DNA of 64,000 nucleotides, from contig NW_024881283.1 in NCBI RefSeq assembly GCF_018691265.1, positions 4,437,731 through 4,501,730 of the forward strand, given 5' to 3'. Origin of the DNA: Tyto alba (taxonomy: Eukaryota > Chordata > Aves > Strigiformes > Tytonidae). The first letter of the stretch is position 1, and each line of letters starts with the position of its first letter. Below the pieces are notes generated by a model. That model saw nothing but the letters and a program-made list of their open reading frames with translations, was not told where the DNA came from and ran no database searches. Shown here piece by piece: positions 1 to 10,784 of this stretch. Made by a program: the position numbers and the translations under genes.

Positions 1-1950
1 CTCTCTTTGCCCGATCCCTCCCTGCAGCTGGCAGAGACACGGGGGCTTGCGTGGGCCAGCCCTCCACAGAGCCCCTCTGCACAGACAGCTCCCTATGGGC
101 TCCTTCTGGAAACGCAACGGGACTAATGTGGGTGGGAAAAACCACTCTTTTTTTTTTCCAGTTTCTGTTCTCTTTACCTCGGTCAAAATCTACCTTCAGA
201 CTTTGGCCTTTTAATATTCATTACGCTTTCCCAATTCTCCCATTTTTTCTCAGAAAAGGCACATCTTTTGCTTTTACTTTCACCTCCTCCTCCCCATGAC
301 CCGAGTAGCTTCTTCTCTCTGTCATGTATTATGTGTCCACTATTTTTGCTTATCACTTTCACTTGGCATGCATTCTGCACTGCGTTCTCTGTCGAACAGC
401 ACAACAGCAGCTAACGCAGTGCATGGCACTGGCACATCATCAGCAAATCTTCAAGAAAAAAGTCACATGGATTTGATGGCACATGGTTTCCAGCAGCTAA
501 CATTGCATGTCTGTGGCCAAATCCAAAGCACAGGCACTAAAACTGGGGATTCCAACTATTATTTCTATTCAAACATAACTTCTTAAGGTTTTACTTGAAA
601 TGCAATGGAGCGAACGTGAACAGAAATGCCTGTTTCCTTTGCAATAATGGAAACAAAGACTGCCACCCTGATGAAAGAAATCAATGACAAAATTCCTTCT
701 GATTTTAAGGGGACCGGAATTTTACTCTAAAGCCTGAGATAAAATGCTTAAAAATGCTCTTTCAGAAAGTCACAGTTGTTGGTATTTTGAATTACCTTAT
801 TACGGCTGAAATTAATTCCTGCAAAGAGGCCCAGGCACATACCTCACCCAAGGGTTTGAGGAAGAGCTAACCAGTGGCAAGCCTTAGGCTGGTCCCTCTG
901 TGCCTAGGACTATCACTGCATATATGCAGCCATGCACCATGCACCCAAACAAGGTCTCTACCGTTGGGTTTGAGATTGAGAACCCCCCTAAGTGGGAAGA
1001 GAAATGCTGCAGGCTGCACCTGACACCCAAGCTCCAGGTGGGAACATCACTGAAAAGACATCTGAAGGCATCAGGCTTTTCTCTATGTTGTGGTTGGCCT
1101 CCAGAATTAATTTATTTCAAGTGACATGAGGAAAACTGCCATGCTTGGTTTCCCGTCATTTGCCTTTTGTTTCCAGGACACTGAAACATCTTGTTACAGT
1201 GGATCCTTATAACTCTGTTGGTGGCAAAACTCTGCTTCTTGCACTACTCAAGCAGATGGAAGGATTCTCTCTGCTGTTTGGTCCTGACCCAGCCAGATAG
1301 AGATCCAGTGTGATTAGTGGGAAGTTATTCCAACTCTAACAGCATTTTCTTCTATACATCAAATTTTTGCCTGCTTTTAAGGATGCCAGGTGAGAATGCC
1401 TGGTGTGCTCCTAGAAAATCTGCCTGTTTATTCCTCATGATAGCTTTTAAGCCATTTGGCCAACTTTATCCAACAGATTTGACATATGCTAAACATATTT
1501 TAAAATCTTACAAGTTTTGTGAAAGTGAATGAACTGGGCAAAGCACAGGTTTCTATTTCTGCTCCACTGAGGGACAGGTACAACTCCCTTCTTACTGGCA
1601 GTCGCTAAATTGTCCTGTCTCTAGAAAAGCCACATTCCGTATTTACCCCTTTCTAATCTACAGATGAATCAATCTGGAGAGACACATCTGTGGGAAACCA
1701 GATCCTTTTTTTCAGTAGCTCACAATGTTCCCTGATTTCTTACAAAAAAATTGCAAGTTCATGCCTTACAAAAGCAGATAATGTGATGGGCAAAGTACAG
1801 GGTGGTAGGGCATTCTGCTACCTGGAGATCATGCAACGAGATCCCAAGTGTAGCTTAAAACAAAAGGCCAGATGCCACTTCAGACAGTCATAGTGATTTA
1901 TGACTGAGAGGGATTTACAATGCAACCAGTGGGCAGTAGTAGTAGATCTC
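1..1950. other. No recognisable gene; unique-looking non-coding DNA
   Basis: Moderate-GC sequence without a convincing exon or repeat. Open frames are short and resemble nothing known. One minus-strand acceptor-like motif near 148 is followed by an open frame running to position 1, but its phase does not fit the candidate exons at 2 kb. On the gene model proposed here this would be intron or further downstream exons of a minus-strand transcript. Confidence 0.5.
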
Positions 1951-1960
1951 CTGTCATTAC

Positions 1961-2029
1961 CTCTCGTAATTAGTCTCAGTAATATATAATGCTACTGTAG
2001 CACTGGGAGGACTCACCAGACAGAAGTTG
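1961..2029 (-). CDS. Candidate internal exon F of an unidentified minus-strand gene
   Basis: Unrecognised. On the minus strand a 69-base block is bounded by a GAG acceptor after a T-rich tract and by a donor reading GAGAG then gtaatg. A shorter version starts at 2002 with a CAG acceptor. Taking one base to complete the codon left open by the exon at 2165-2229, the only stop-free frame runs through residues including CLVSPPSATVALYITETNYE and ends two bases into a codon. The other two frames contain stops. What is seen is the splice motifs and frame agreement. That it is an exon is inference. The GAG acceptor is below average, and no family is suggested. It could be chance or part of a lncRNA. 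Confidence 0.28.
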
Positions 2030-2164
2030 CTCAAATATATTGAAGAAAAAGCAAAATAATCCAGACAAACAGAAAAGCAAGTCCTGTTCCCAGCTTGAAT
2101 CCACTGCAAAGGGCAGTGCACATATCCAGGATAAGTCACTAGGGAAAAATCAGAGATTACTTAC

Positions 2165-2229
2165 AGTGGACTTGGTAGTCTGTAATTTTGACGGTGCCTC
2201 TCTTTTGCTTGCCCACGATTCAATTCAGT
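2165..2229 (-). CDS. Candidate internal exon E of an unidentified minus-strand gene
   Basis: Unrecognised. A 65-base minus-strand block is preceded by a strong acceptor (a pyrimidine run, tgctgtttcttttacag) and followed by gtaagt, a full-strength donor, although the last exon base is T instead of G. Only one frame is open: the other two meet stops within the first dozen bases. That open frame is the one required if it follows the exon at 2385-2469, which ends on a complete codon. It begins TELNRGQAKERHRQ, a basic, hydrophilic stretch with no recognised motif. It leaves two bases over, matching the frame of the block at 1961-2029. The consistent phase over three blocks is the main support. Confidence 0.32.
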
Positions 2230-2384
2230 CTGTAAAAGAAACAGCATGTATATTAAAATGCCATCTCAGCAGTGAGCACACAAGACTTACATCAGGTGCC
2301 CTGATGGAGAAGATTGCTTGGTAACCAAAACAGTACACAAACTCAGTCCCAACAGCTGGAGAAGCCCTCGGTGACCGCACTCAC

Positions 2385-2469
2385 CTCCTTCAGCACATTT
2401 ACCCTGAGGGTGACGTGCACGCTGGTAGAAAACACACTGCCATGGGGGTATTCCTCCTCCCGGCCGAGG
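2385..2469 (-). CDS. Candidate internal exon D of an unidentified minus-strand gene
   Basis: Unrecognised. An 85-base minus-strand block lies between a textbook acceptor (tttcccttgcag) and a textbook donor (GAG then gtgagt). In the frame that joins correctly to the block at 2165-2229 it encodes residues including EEEYPHGSVFSTSVHVTLRV. The alternating pattern of that stretch could be a beta strand of an extracellular domain, but that is only an impression. A second frame is also open, and the third hits a stop near the end, just where a weaker donor (AGG then gtaaat) lies. It starts needing one base of a split codon, which is the phase left by the candidate exon at 45007-45100 and by one frame of 3554-3621. 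Confidence 0.35.
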
Positions 2470-2479
2470 CTGCAAGGGA

Positions 2480-4440
2480 AACCACAGCCTGGCCGGCGTC
2501 AGCCGTGGGCAGATGCAAAAGCTCCACAGCCTGGCAGCGATTCCAGGTCTGCTCAGATGTTGAGTATTCAGATCAGCACCCAAGGTGCTGCAGCCCTTCC
2601 TCCAAAGCTCATATTTAGTCCCGAGTTTTGCATTTAGACCACCTTTAGTTTTAAGTAAACCATTCAGTTCCTCCATACTTACTTTCCACAAAGCTCCTAA
2701 CATGACTGAATTGATCTGCACGTGGATCAGGTTTAGATATAGGAAAGCAACATTCCAAATGAAGATCTACTTTAAAATATGACCCTGGGTAACAGACCAT
2801 GCCCCAAGTATATGTACAAAGAAAAAGACATTTCCTTCACAGACAACAAGCATTGCAACTCCACAGGAGAATGTATGGTTTCTCCAAGTTGATGTCCCTG
2901 TCACAAATCCTGTCTCCAGTGGCACCTGGGCAACTCACCCTGCAGCCGAGGGGTTTGAACATGCCACCAGAGCTCAGCTCAGAAAATAACACAATCAGGA
3001 CTAAACATTTCTCTCTTTCTTTCCTACATGGTCACAGCGTTTCTGAACCACTGAAGGAACAAAGGGCAGCAGCACATACTGCTTATGAAAGCACCTCCAG
3101 AACACAATTCTGATTGCACAGAAACCCTGGTTTTCATAAGAAGTTTAAGGTCTCTCAGGCTTTGTGATGAATTTATGAAAGCTTCAAGGGGCTTCATGTT
3201 CAGAGACAGTAACTCCTTTCTCAGCTGGCTGCTGCACGACAATCTCCGACTTAAAAGGCTCATGTGCCCAAACATTCCCAAAGTTTTGAGCTTCACTCCT
3301 GCCACCTTCTTCAATCTGCCTTCAATCCCAGCTTGCTGTCACCTTGCCTTTTTATCATATTGTGTCCAACTCCGGACTGCAACTTTCGCATCGCTCCAAT
3401 CTCCTGCTACCACAGACCTGATCATGATCATCAGATCTCCATCTCTCCCTACTTTTCATCCCCCTGGAAAAACAGTGCTGCAAGCCCCAGTGCTACCTTC
3501 TTGTGCCAATACCAGCTGTGTAAAGATGAGGTTGCAGCGGGAAGCCACCTCACCTGCCCACTCCTCCAGAGAGCAGAAGCCCATGGCATGTGCCAGGACA
3601 TCCCAATGAACATGTGCACCTCTGTACACAGACACCAATTCTGTCCAGGCAGATTGGGACATAAAAACATCTAAAGGACAGCGAGTTTGGAAACTAAACA
3701 CTGTGTCAAGCAGCCTCCTCTTGCCTGAGGAGCGTGTCCATCCACAGCCATGAGAAAAAGGTAATTTTTTCACCACTTAGGTTTTCATTCCAGTTTTGCC
3801 ATCCAGAATCCCAGAAGCTGTAAGTTCAGGAAGGACAAAACAGCAGATGGATGGCACTGCAGTGCCTGAATGCAGCCCTGTCTCCTCCCAGATCCCAAGC
3901 TCAAAGTGGAAACAAGTTTGGTGAAGTGTCATAAATTCCATTTGAATCTTGCGGTCAGTACAAACCCTGCCACAAGGAGCACTCGCTTGGCTGGGAAGAG
4001 GGCTGAAATTCCACCTCCCTTGGGGCCATGCCTCCTAAAATCCAGTCAAGTCTCACACAATTACTCAAACCACTTAAATCCTGTTGGTATCTGCAATCAG
4101 CTGGTCCCTCCATGCTGTGTTATGAACGCAACATCCATAAGAAGAGGTGTCCCCTGCACCGCCGTGAAGCACATGGGGATGAAACGCAAGACTTGTTCCA
4201 GCCCCGTCACCAGCATGGTGCATTGTGTCTTTCCAGGTAGGGCTGGCCCACCCTGCAGCCAGAAGCACAGTCTTCACGAGTCAAAGAGAGGAGAAACAAA
4301 TGGGACCTCCACCCTGCAGCTCTGCATGACGGTGGAGAGAGGAGCACACCCCGGGTCCTGCTCCCACCTTCAGCACAGCGCTTGGAGTTGGGTGAAGAGC
4401 CACGACCCGGGCAGACTCACTGCTGAACTTCATGTACCAA
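2480..4440. other. Intron-like stretch with one weak exon candidate
   Basis: No repeat family recognised. Besides the block at 3554-3621, a 33-base splice-flanked block at 2683-2715 was seen and not adopted. Plus-strand open frames of 174 and 251 codons (3085-3609, 3870-4625) do not resemble known proteins; the second runs through a tandem repeat and is likely chance. Confidence 0.45.
3554..3621 (-). CDS. Weak candidate exon B, minus strand
   Basis: Unrecognised. A 68-base minus-strand block has an acceptor reading gtctgtgtacag and a strong donor, GGGCAG then gtgagg. All three frames are open, so the sequence does not choose a frame. One of them includes HWDVLAHAMGFCSLEEWAG, which looks protein-like. 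Another ends with two bases over and would join to the block at 2385-2469. It lies between the CpG patch at 5.3-5.7 kb and the exon series at 2 kb, where an exon of the same transcript would be expected. The short length and the open frames in all phases keep confidence low. Confidence 0.2.
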
Positions 4441-4450
4441 TAGACCACGG

Positions 4451-4520
4451 GGTCACACTGGTATTTCGGGGTCACACTGGTATTTGGGGGTCACACTGGT
4501 ATTTCAGGGTCACACCTGGT
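4451..4520. repeat. Short tandem repeat, 19-base unit, about 3.7 copies
   Basis: Units start at 4451, 4470, 4489 and 4508. The unit reads GGTCACACTGGTATTTCGG with one or two changes near its end, and the last copy is partial with an inserted C. The near-identity of copies indicates recent local duplication. It lies within the spurious plus-strand open frame 3870-4625. Confidence 0.9.
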
Positions 4521-4524
4521 GTTG

Positions 4525-5245
4525 ATGAAGGGTTTGGACCCAGCGATCAGCTATTTCCACAAGCCACAGTTTATCCGTCTGTGGGTCCCAATGATGCGCT
4601 TAGTGTGACATACCACAGAAAATAAATGCTGCCACGAGCAGCTTACACACTAAGAGAGGAAAGAGGGGAGGTGGCCCGAGGTGGATGTGAGATGGTTGTG
4701 AGCAAAGCAGGGCAGAGGCACATGGGCACCGCTGCGGGAAGAGATGTACAGCACCAATTAGTGCTGATGGGCTCTGAAAAAGCTCCTAATGTCTCATCGC
4801 CCGTCTCTTAGTCCATAAAGCATCATCATGTCTCTGGTGCCTGCTCTGGACAGTCAGTCCTCAGGCCAGCCTCTGAGTAAGATATTCCCCAAACCACTGC
4901 CAACAATGGCATCATGCCAGTTAAAAGAGCAGTTTCTAGACTGAAGGGGAAAAGAAGCTGTGGGGCTCTTCAACCCTCCTCCCTTCTTCCCCAAGGGGCC
5001 ATGAACGAGCAGCGCTCCTCTTTCCTCTCCAACATCCGCTTGTGCTGGAGGAAGGAGGACTCTGCTCTAATGGGAGCTGAAGATCTTCCAAGCGGGCATG
5101 TGGGGCCAAAGTGCACAGGGGCAAGGGGACCTCCATGCTGACTAGCTCCCCTTCCCCCCTGCTCTGGGGCAAATGCTGCTTCCCGAAGTGGTTGAAAAAG
5201 TAGTGACAGAAGGAAATAGCGCATCCTTCATCGCTCAGAGCAGCA
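4525..5245. other. No feature recognised
   Basis: Moderate-GC sequence rising in GC towards the CpG patch on the right. A minus-strand frame of 255 codons (4936-5703) spans this stretch and the patch, crossing the donor at 5406. It resembles no family and is probably open only because of the high GC. Confidence 0.5.
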
Positions 5246-5249
5246 CTTG

Positions 5250-5705
5250 GGATCGGCAAAAGATCGCTCCCCCTGCGCTCCTCCGGCTCGATGATAAAAC
5301 GAGTGTATCCGTATGAAGTGTGAATATTGCTCAGGCGGCTCGTCTCCGTCCACGGCCCCCTCCCCTCCAGCCCTGCTTCCAGCCGGTGTCCCACGCCGTA
5401 CTTACCCCACCGCGTGTCCCCGGTCTGCTGGCAGAGGAGGCAGCGGGAAAGGCAAAGCAGGGAGGGGAAGGGACGAGAGGCGCAGGGGGGGGAAAGGCTG
5501 CCAGCCAGGATGGAGTGTACGATTACAAAGGTGCGGGCACGGCTGCCCCGGGGAAGCACCCGCCACGGCGCAGGCGAGCAGGAAGGGCCGCGCAGCGGGA
5601 GGCTGGATGTGCTCCCCGGGGGAAGCCGCCCGCTCCATCCATCCGAACCTTGCCGCTGCCCGACCCGCTCGGCACATTCAAACCCTGCCCGGCTGAAAGG
5701 CACCT
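5250..5705 (-). promoter_or_regulatory. CpG-rich patch, possible minus-strand promoter and first exon
   Basis: CG dinucleotides are much denser here than in the flanks. On the minus strand the patch ends in a consensus donor (GGTGGG then gtaagt) with the last exon base at 5406, so a first exon could lie between about 5700 and 5406. Open frames exist in every phase because stops are rare at this GC. One minus frame starting at 5677 ends exactly at the donor. I cannot tell coding from 5' UTR. The exon-like blocks at 3.6-2.0 kb lie downstream in the same orientation, consistent with a transcript starting here, but no TATA box or start site can be fixed. Confidence 0.4.
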
Positions 5706-5776
5706 GCCAGATCTCCCTTCAATCCAGGGACAGACAACCAGAGCAAGTTTTAGTCTCTCTCAGAGGCAGCTGATGG

Positions 5777-5836
5777 TTAGAAAATAAATAATTAACAAAA
5801 AGAAAAAAAATTGCCTTTTTTTTTTTGTTGTTGTTG
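5777..5836. repeat. AT-rich low-complexity tract
   Basis: A-rich sequence followed by a T run and (GTT) repeats just outside the CpG patch. Simple sequence only. Confidence 0.8.
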
Positions 5837-5974
5837 CTTAGGAAGTAGCAGCTTTTTGCTTTAAAGCTACAAACTCAGGCATCTAATATCATGATTCACA
5901 CATTTGATTCTTAAACCAATTTCACACGTGCAACATCTGCCGAGTTGCTGTGGACTTGCTGAGGGGAGAAGGTA

Positions 5975-6172
5975 ATCCAGTGCTAAATTCAAGTGACGAG
6001 CTCGATTCCCACTTCAGTTACACATTTCCTGTGTGAAACTGGGCAAGTCATATCATCTTTGGTCCATGTTAGTCCCCATTTCTAAAATGGGGATACTTCC
6101 TTATTTCACAGATGTGTTGTGAGTCATCCATTAATGTCTGTGAGGCCCTTGGATACTACGGGAAGGGAGAGA
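5975..6172 (+). mobile_element. MIR SINE remnant, plus orientation
   Basis: The core follows the MIR consensus in order: the tRNA-derived end with a cgattccc-like B box near 6003, then gtgtgaaactgggcaagtca (6031-6050), the ccccatttctaaaatgggga block (6073-6092) and gtgttgtgag (6114-6123), followed by the tail with gtctgtgaggcccttggat. MIRs are ancient tRNA-derived SINEs mobilised by LINE L2 in early amniotes. This copy is unusually easy to read, which may mean slow decay or constraint. The boundaries are approximate. Confidence 0.8.
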
Positions 6173-6565
6173 CCCACAGAGATAAACAGAGATCCATATA
6201 ACTAGAAACAGACGGAAAGACATCCATGAGACTTTCTCCGCTCATTAAAAAGTCTAGAATTGAATGCTGTGCTTATTAACTTTTACTCACACCCCACATG
6301 GTTTCAGCAACTTCCCTTCTCACCCTTCCAGGCAGGAAAGGGCACTGGTGCCTGCACCCACCACGAGGCAAGCAGACAAACAAAAGCAACTCTGCCTTTT
6401 GCCAGCAAGGCACGTGTGAAGGGTTAATCATATTTTCATAACTTAAAACTGTTTTTTCCAGAAAAGCATTTGAGTCGCAACAGAGTAATTATTGCAAAAT
6501 CTGCATATTTTAAAGCTAAATATTCCCAGAAATATCAACAGTGAAACTAAAAGAGAAGGAAAACC

Positions 6566-6610
6566 AAAAAAAAAAAAAAAAAAAAAAAAAACCAACCAAA
6601 AAAAAAAAAA
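6566..6610. repeat. Poly-A tract (A26 and A13, split by a short CCAACC-type spacer)
   Basis: Uninterrupted A run at 6566-6591 and a second at 6598-6610. It could be the tail of an old retroposed sequence, but no recognisable body precedes it. Prone to length error. Confidence 0.9.
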
Positions 6611-6993
6611 CAGCAACAAGCCCTGTGCAGCCTGGTGAGCATCACCACCAGAAAGCCAGAGAGCAAGCAAGGCTCTCGGCACCACGAACCCCGACTCAGC
6701 AAAGAGCAGCCGAGAGCTCCCTTCCTCCTGGGCACACTCACAAAACACGGAAAACATGGAAGTTTCATCCTACCTTAGAAGCCACTGTTCAGCTCTGCCC
6801 CAGCCGGTGCCAACCTTTGGTACAGCTCTAGGGCAGAGCCAGCTCTTGCACACAGCCTCGCCTGTGCTGCCTGGACCAGCTCACGGCCGCTCCATCTCCA
6901 TCAGTTCGTGCAACTGGGATTAGAAGTCAGGCTCCTGCAGACAGGAGGGGCATGCCAATGTACCACTCCTATATTCCAGAGGGTTTGTGTTCC

Positions 6994-7010
6994 TTTTTTT
7001 TTTTTTTTTT
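6994..7010. repeat. T17 homopolymer
   Basis: Seventeen T residues in a row; no associated element recognised. Confidence 0.9.
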
Positions 7011-10000
7011 ACATTGGTAATGAAACTAATCCTGTTTTCTTGCAAACAAAACTCAAGAAAACCAAGTTCCCTCACCATGTTTAAGATGACCCTCAAGAAT
7101 CATTCAACGTTTGTGACTGTGAAGAAGGATTATGTGCATCACCGTCACATCTCCTCCAGAGGATTGTAAAAATCTCTGCTGCTTTCACTTCTCACACACT
7201 CACTGGTGCAAGAAAGTCATTAGTAAACTCATATTTTGAAACTACTGCTGCGTAATGATTCTTTCAAAATTCATCTGAATCGAACACTCCAGACCTGCCA
7301 AACCAAGAGTGGGAAGCCAGTTATTGGCAAGATGGTGATTCTTGCCAAGGTAATGTGTCTTGCATATAGCTAAAGCAGTAATTGCCTTTCTCTGATAATA
7401 TGTTCCCCCTGCTGAGACTTATGGTTGAACTCATGTATTGAGAAACCTTCCAAAACGTTCCTACATAGTTTCAAACCACAGAAGTGAAAAAAAAGAAAGG
7501 GACAACTACAGTTCAGATGGAGTTTACGATTTCTGCTCAATCACATAATTGCAGGGTGAATCAGTGGGGAATGAAGTTTTAGTCAATACCACAGTCCCTG
7601 GTCTCATGGCCAGCAAGCTTTGTAGAGATCAGCCGAAAATGGTTTCCCTTGACCCTCCCCTGACTTATCGATGAACCTGGCCCCCCTCCACGGATGCACA
7701 CAGCCATGTCCGGGCAGTCCTGCTGAGCACAAATCACTGCACACTGGCTGCTCACTTCTCCATGTGCCTTGCACAAAAGCCAACCAGTCAACGGGCAGTG
7801 GCGGTGTAACACAAAACTCAGGCAGCTACAAGGGGTGCCTCGGATTATTTTGCTGTGGGAGAAGCAGAACCTTGTTTCAAGACGAAGCTCGCCCTTTTGC
7901 AGAGAGCACACACAAAGCCTAGACACTGAGATGGAGCGAGGTCCTTCCGTGTCACTGGCCCTCAGGGGCAGAAAACTGATCCTGGCTTCTTCTATTTACT
8001 GGTATAAAAGTTGCTTCAGTAGCTCTGGAGTTGGAGGGTGGAGGTCTGTATCTGCAGCTAGTCACTACCTTGCTTCTCCCGCCCTGAGGAACTGGGTCCT
8101 CTCACTGCCTGGTGAACCCAAGGGCTGGGACGGAGCAGAAGGAAGTGCACTACGGGAACCTGAATAAAGACCGACGAACCACAACAGCGGTCAGGCTGCC
8201 AAAATGTGAAGAAATAGGTAACAGGCCAACTTTCAGACATCATACTCAATGCTTTCTCATAGCACAGGGCTCCAGTTTGAAAAGACCTGTCAGCAGCCGC
8301 TGGGACGCGAAGGGGTCCCCGCCAGACCCTTTGTACCCTGGCAGCCAGGTTGGCTGGCAGAACTGCAGCAAGTCAGGTAGAGCACAGGCCACGAGGTTGC
8401 CATTTTGCATGCACAGGAGTCTGGGCTCACTGCACACATCTTATCAAGCCCTATGCAAATACACACCAGCCCCAGAACCCCGCCACGCTGCAGGCAGAGT
8501 GTGTCATCTGTATTTGAGAACCAAAATTACTATCACATTAACACAACAGTGATTTTAGCGCTCAATGCAAAAACTGGACCCCAAATCATCTACCAAAATG
8601 GAAACAAGTTTGTCCCAGCACTTTTCGTATTTCTTTTTATCCTGCAATGATACGCAGCAAGTCCCTGATCCTGGCTCCTACTCACACATCTGGACTGTGC
8701 TGTCCATAAGGGACCAGTTTGGAACCTCTTCTCTCCCTGACTTCAAGAGAACAATTAATGGAGTAGGGGGTTAACCAGCAGGCAAGCCTTCAGCTATGTA
8801 AATTAGATGGTCAGTTAATCGCTATGCAAAACAGTACTGAATGACAGAAAAGAGGCAATGGCAGCAAGGAAGTCATGACTGTGTGCAATAAGATTAATTC
8901 CCATTACTTGCAGAGTATTCTCCAGTGGTTTATACACACAGCTTTTGACACCCATGATTTAGACCCCACGCTAGACTATGTAACTCCCATATGGTTTTGC
9001 TTCATAAGGACACAGAGAAGGCTCTGTGAAAAGGTTGCACCTGTGCTCTTTTCAGATCAGAGCTAGTAATAACTTGTTTAGCCTTCCACAGCTCGCCACA
9101 GCAGGGCTAACACCAGGCACAAGCCTTCATGTCCTAGCTTCTCGCATGATGCTCACCAGCTGAATTAATATCATTTCCTTTTCAGTTTATTTTCCATTTC
9201 ATGGGCTTCTTGAGAGTAGTATTTCCCTCAGGCTTCACTAAAGAAAAAAAAAAAATGAAAAAACGAAAAAAAGAAACCACCCAAGCAACAAGTGTAATGG
9301 GCTTGTTAGCTGTATTGTTTAACTCAGCCTCTGGTTTTCTGATGGTTACTGCAAGAGTTGAAGCTATTCCACAACAGGGAAAATAAGAAGTTTTGGTGTA
9401 TTTCATAAATATAACAGAGGGCTACTTGTGGCTGATTGCAGAAGTGACCAAAAATGAAGGGCTGACGGAGTGCTCAGGCAGTGAGGTGCTGCCTTGACCA
9501 AGTGTGAGTACGGGCTGTGTACCACAGAGAACTCGTCCTTCTGCCGTGGTCCAGAGGAGTTTGCCCTAAGGATGTACTTGTAGGACACAGATGGGTCAGG
9601 GATGTTGCCTTCAGGGCACAACAGGTTTGTAAGACTGAAGAAAACCAAACAAGGAATTTTAAGACAATAAAAACAATAAAAAGAAACTTTTAACATGCAA
9701 ATTTAATCTCTGCTCCTTGATAATTTTACTCTTCGAGCTATTACACAAACTGCTTTTTGTCTCATTAACAATAAAGCAGAAGCAATTAAGCAAAATGCAA
9801 TAAAACTTAACCAAACTAAAATTAAAACAGACTCCAAGATTATTGTATAACCTCACTAAAATGACAAAGTGATCTTTCAAGCTGACATCACAAAAAGGTT
9901 CCAGTTTGCTTTGAATACAGAAGCGAGAAGAAATGCTACAGAAAACGTCTCTATACAAAAAACATCTCTCCTTGGGAGTGGAGGTCGCTGGTGTCTGCGA

Positions 10001-10434
10001 GCTGCATTATCATTTATCCCCATGCAGAATTACAGTCCAAGCCCACAATAACGCTCCCTCTCTCTATGCAGGCATAGCAAAACAGGGCAATAAAGCATCC
10101 GCTCCTGAATGCATTTGCACCTTTGTGTACGCCTACATACACATCAAACTATGCAACAACACACAGTGCTCAATCAATTCACTGCTTTAATGACAAAACA
10201 GAAACAACTGCTAAGATTTCACCGGTTTTGATTTGCCATCCTTTCAATGTCAGCACACACATACACACAAACTGACGCCCTTTTCTCCAATGACTTAGGT
10301 TTTTTTTTTTTCTGATGAATCCATTTGTGCAAGATTACATAGGAGTTTCGGTTTCCTGCCCTTTAGATACACATTAGATATGAAAAACTGGGTGTTCTTG
10401 GGATGGCAGAACTGAGCTGCACACTGCACTAGCC

Positions 10435-10780
10435 CCCAGCCTGCCGGGTGAGCAGCTTGGAGGAGGCAGAGAGAAACCCCGACCTGCCCCATCCCCCAGG
10501 CACCCGCACCCACCCTCACCCCCCCCCCACTCCCAGGGCCCCGCGGCCCGAAGGGCATCGCTGTGCTGGTTTCCGTAACGCACTGCTGTTAGCAGGGGAA
10601 GATGCTCTGACGGCTGCTGCTGCTGGCACAGGGGAAGCCAACCCGAAACCAACCGGGCTGGAAGCGGGAGCAGCTCCTGCCCGAGCCAAGGCTCCGCCGC
10701 CGGCCGAGGCAGCACCCCGCACCCCGCCTGGGCGGCACGCGGGGGGGCCTGCCGTCATTCGCCGACGGCTGGCAGCTTCA
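10435..10780. promoter_or_regulatory. GC-rich, CpG-containing patch
   Basis: A roughly 350-base patch with raised GC and CG content, including a C9 run at 10520-10528. Overlapping open frames on both strands (113, 113 and 93 codons) reflect the shortage of stops. A plus donor-like motif (CCGG then gtgagc) lies at about 10447. It could be a minor promoter, an enhancer-type CpG patch or simple GC variation. No acceptor or transcript structure supports a gene. Confidence 0.3.
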
Positions 10781-10784
10781 TTTC

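Larger units (their letters stand above)
6180..10430. other. Intron-like or intergenic stretch
   Basis: No gene recognised. It contains poly-A at 6566-6591 and 6598-6610, T17 at 6994-7010, an octamer-like ATGCAAAT near 8453, and an A-rich tract at 9242-9275. Short open frames have no similarity that I can see. Confidence 0.5.

Noticed and set aside
1660..1740. Plus-strand acceptor-like motif (ctttctaatctacag) followed by an ATG frame
   Set aside because: The frame stops within about 20 codons and no donor follows; chance splice motif.
2683..2715. 33-base minus-strand block with acceptor (cacgtgcag) and gtaagt donor
   Set aside because: Too short to trust, and in the phase needed to join the next candidate exon it contains a stop.
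3870..4625. 251-codon plus-strand open frame
   Set aside because: No family features, crosses a young 19-base tandem repeat, no splice or promoter context.
4936..5703. 255-codon minus-strand open frame
   Set aside because: Lies over the CpG patch and crosses the consensus donor at 5406; openness is likely compositional and the product resembles nothing.
6541..6831. Lys-rich plus frame and Phe-rich minus frames around the poly-A
   Set aside because: Products of homopolymer translation.
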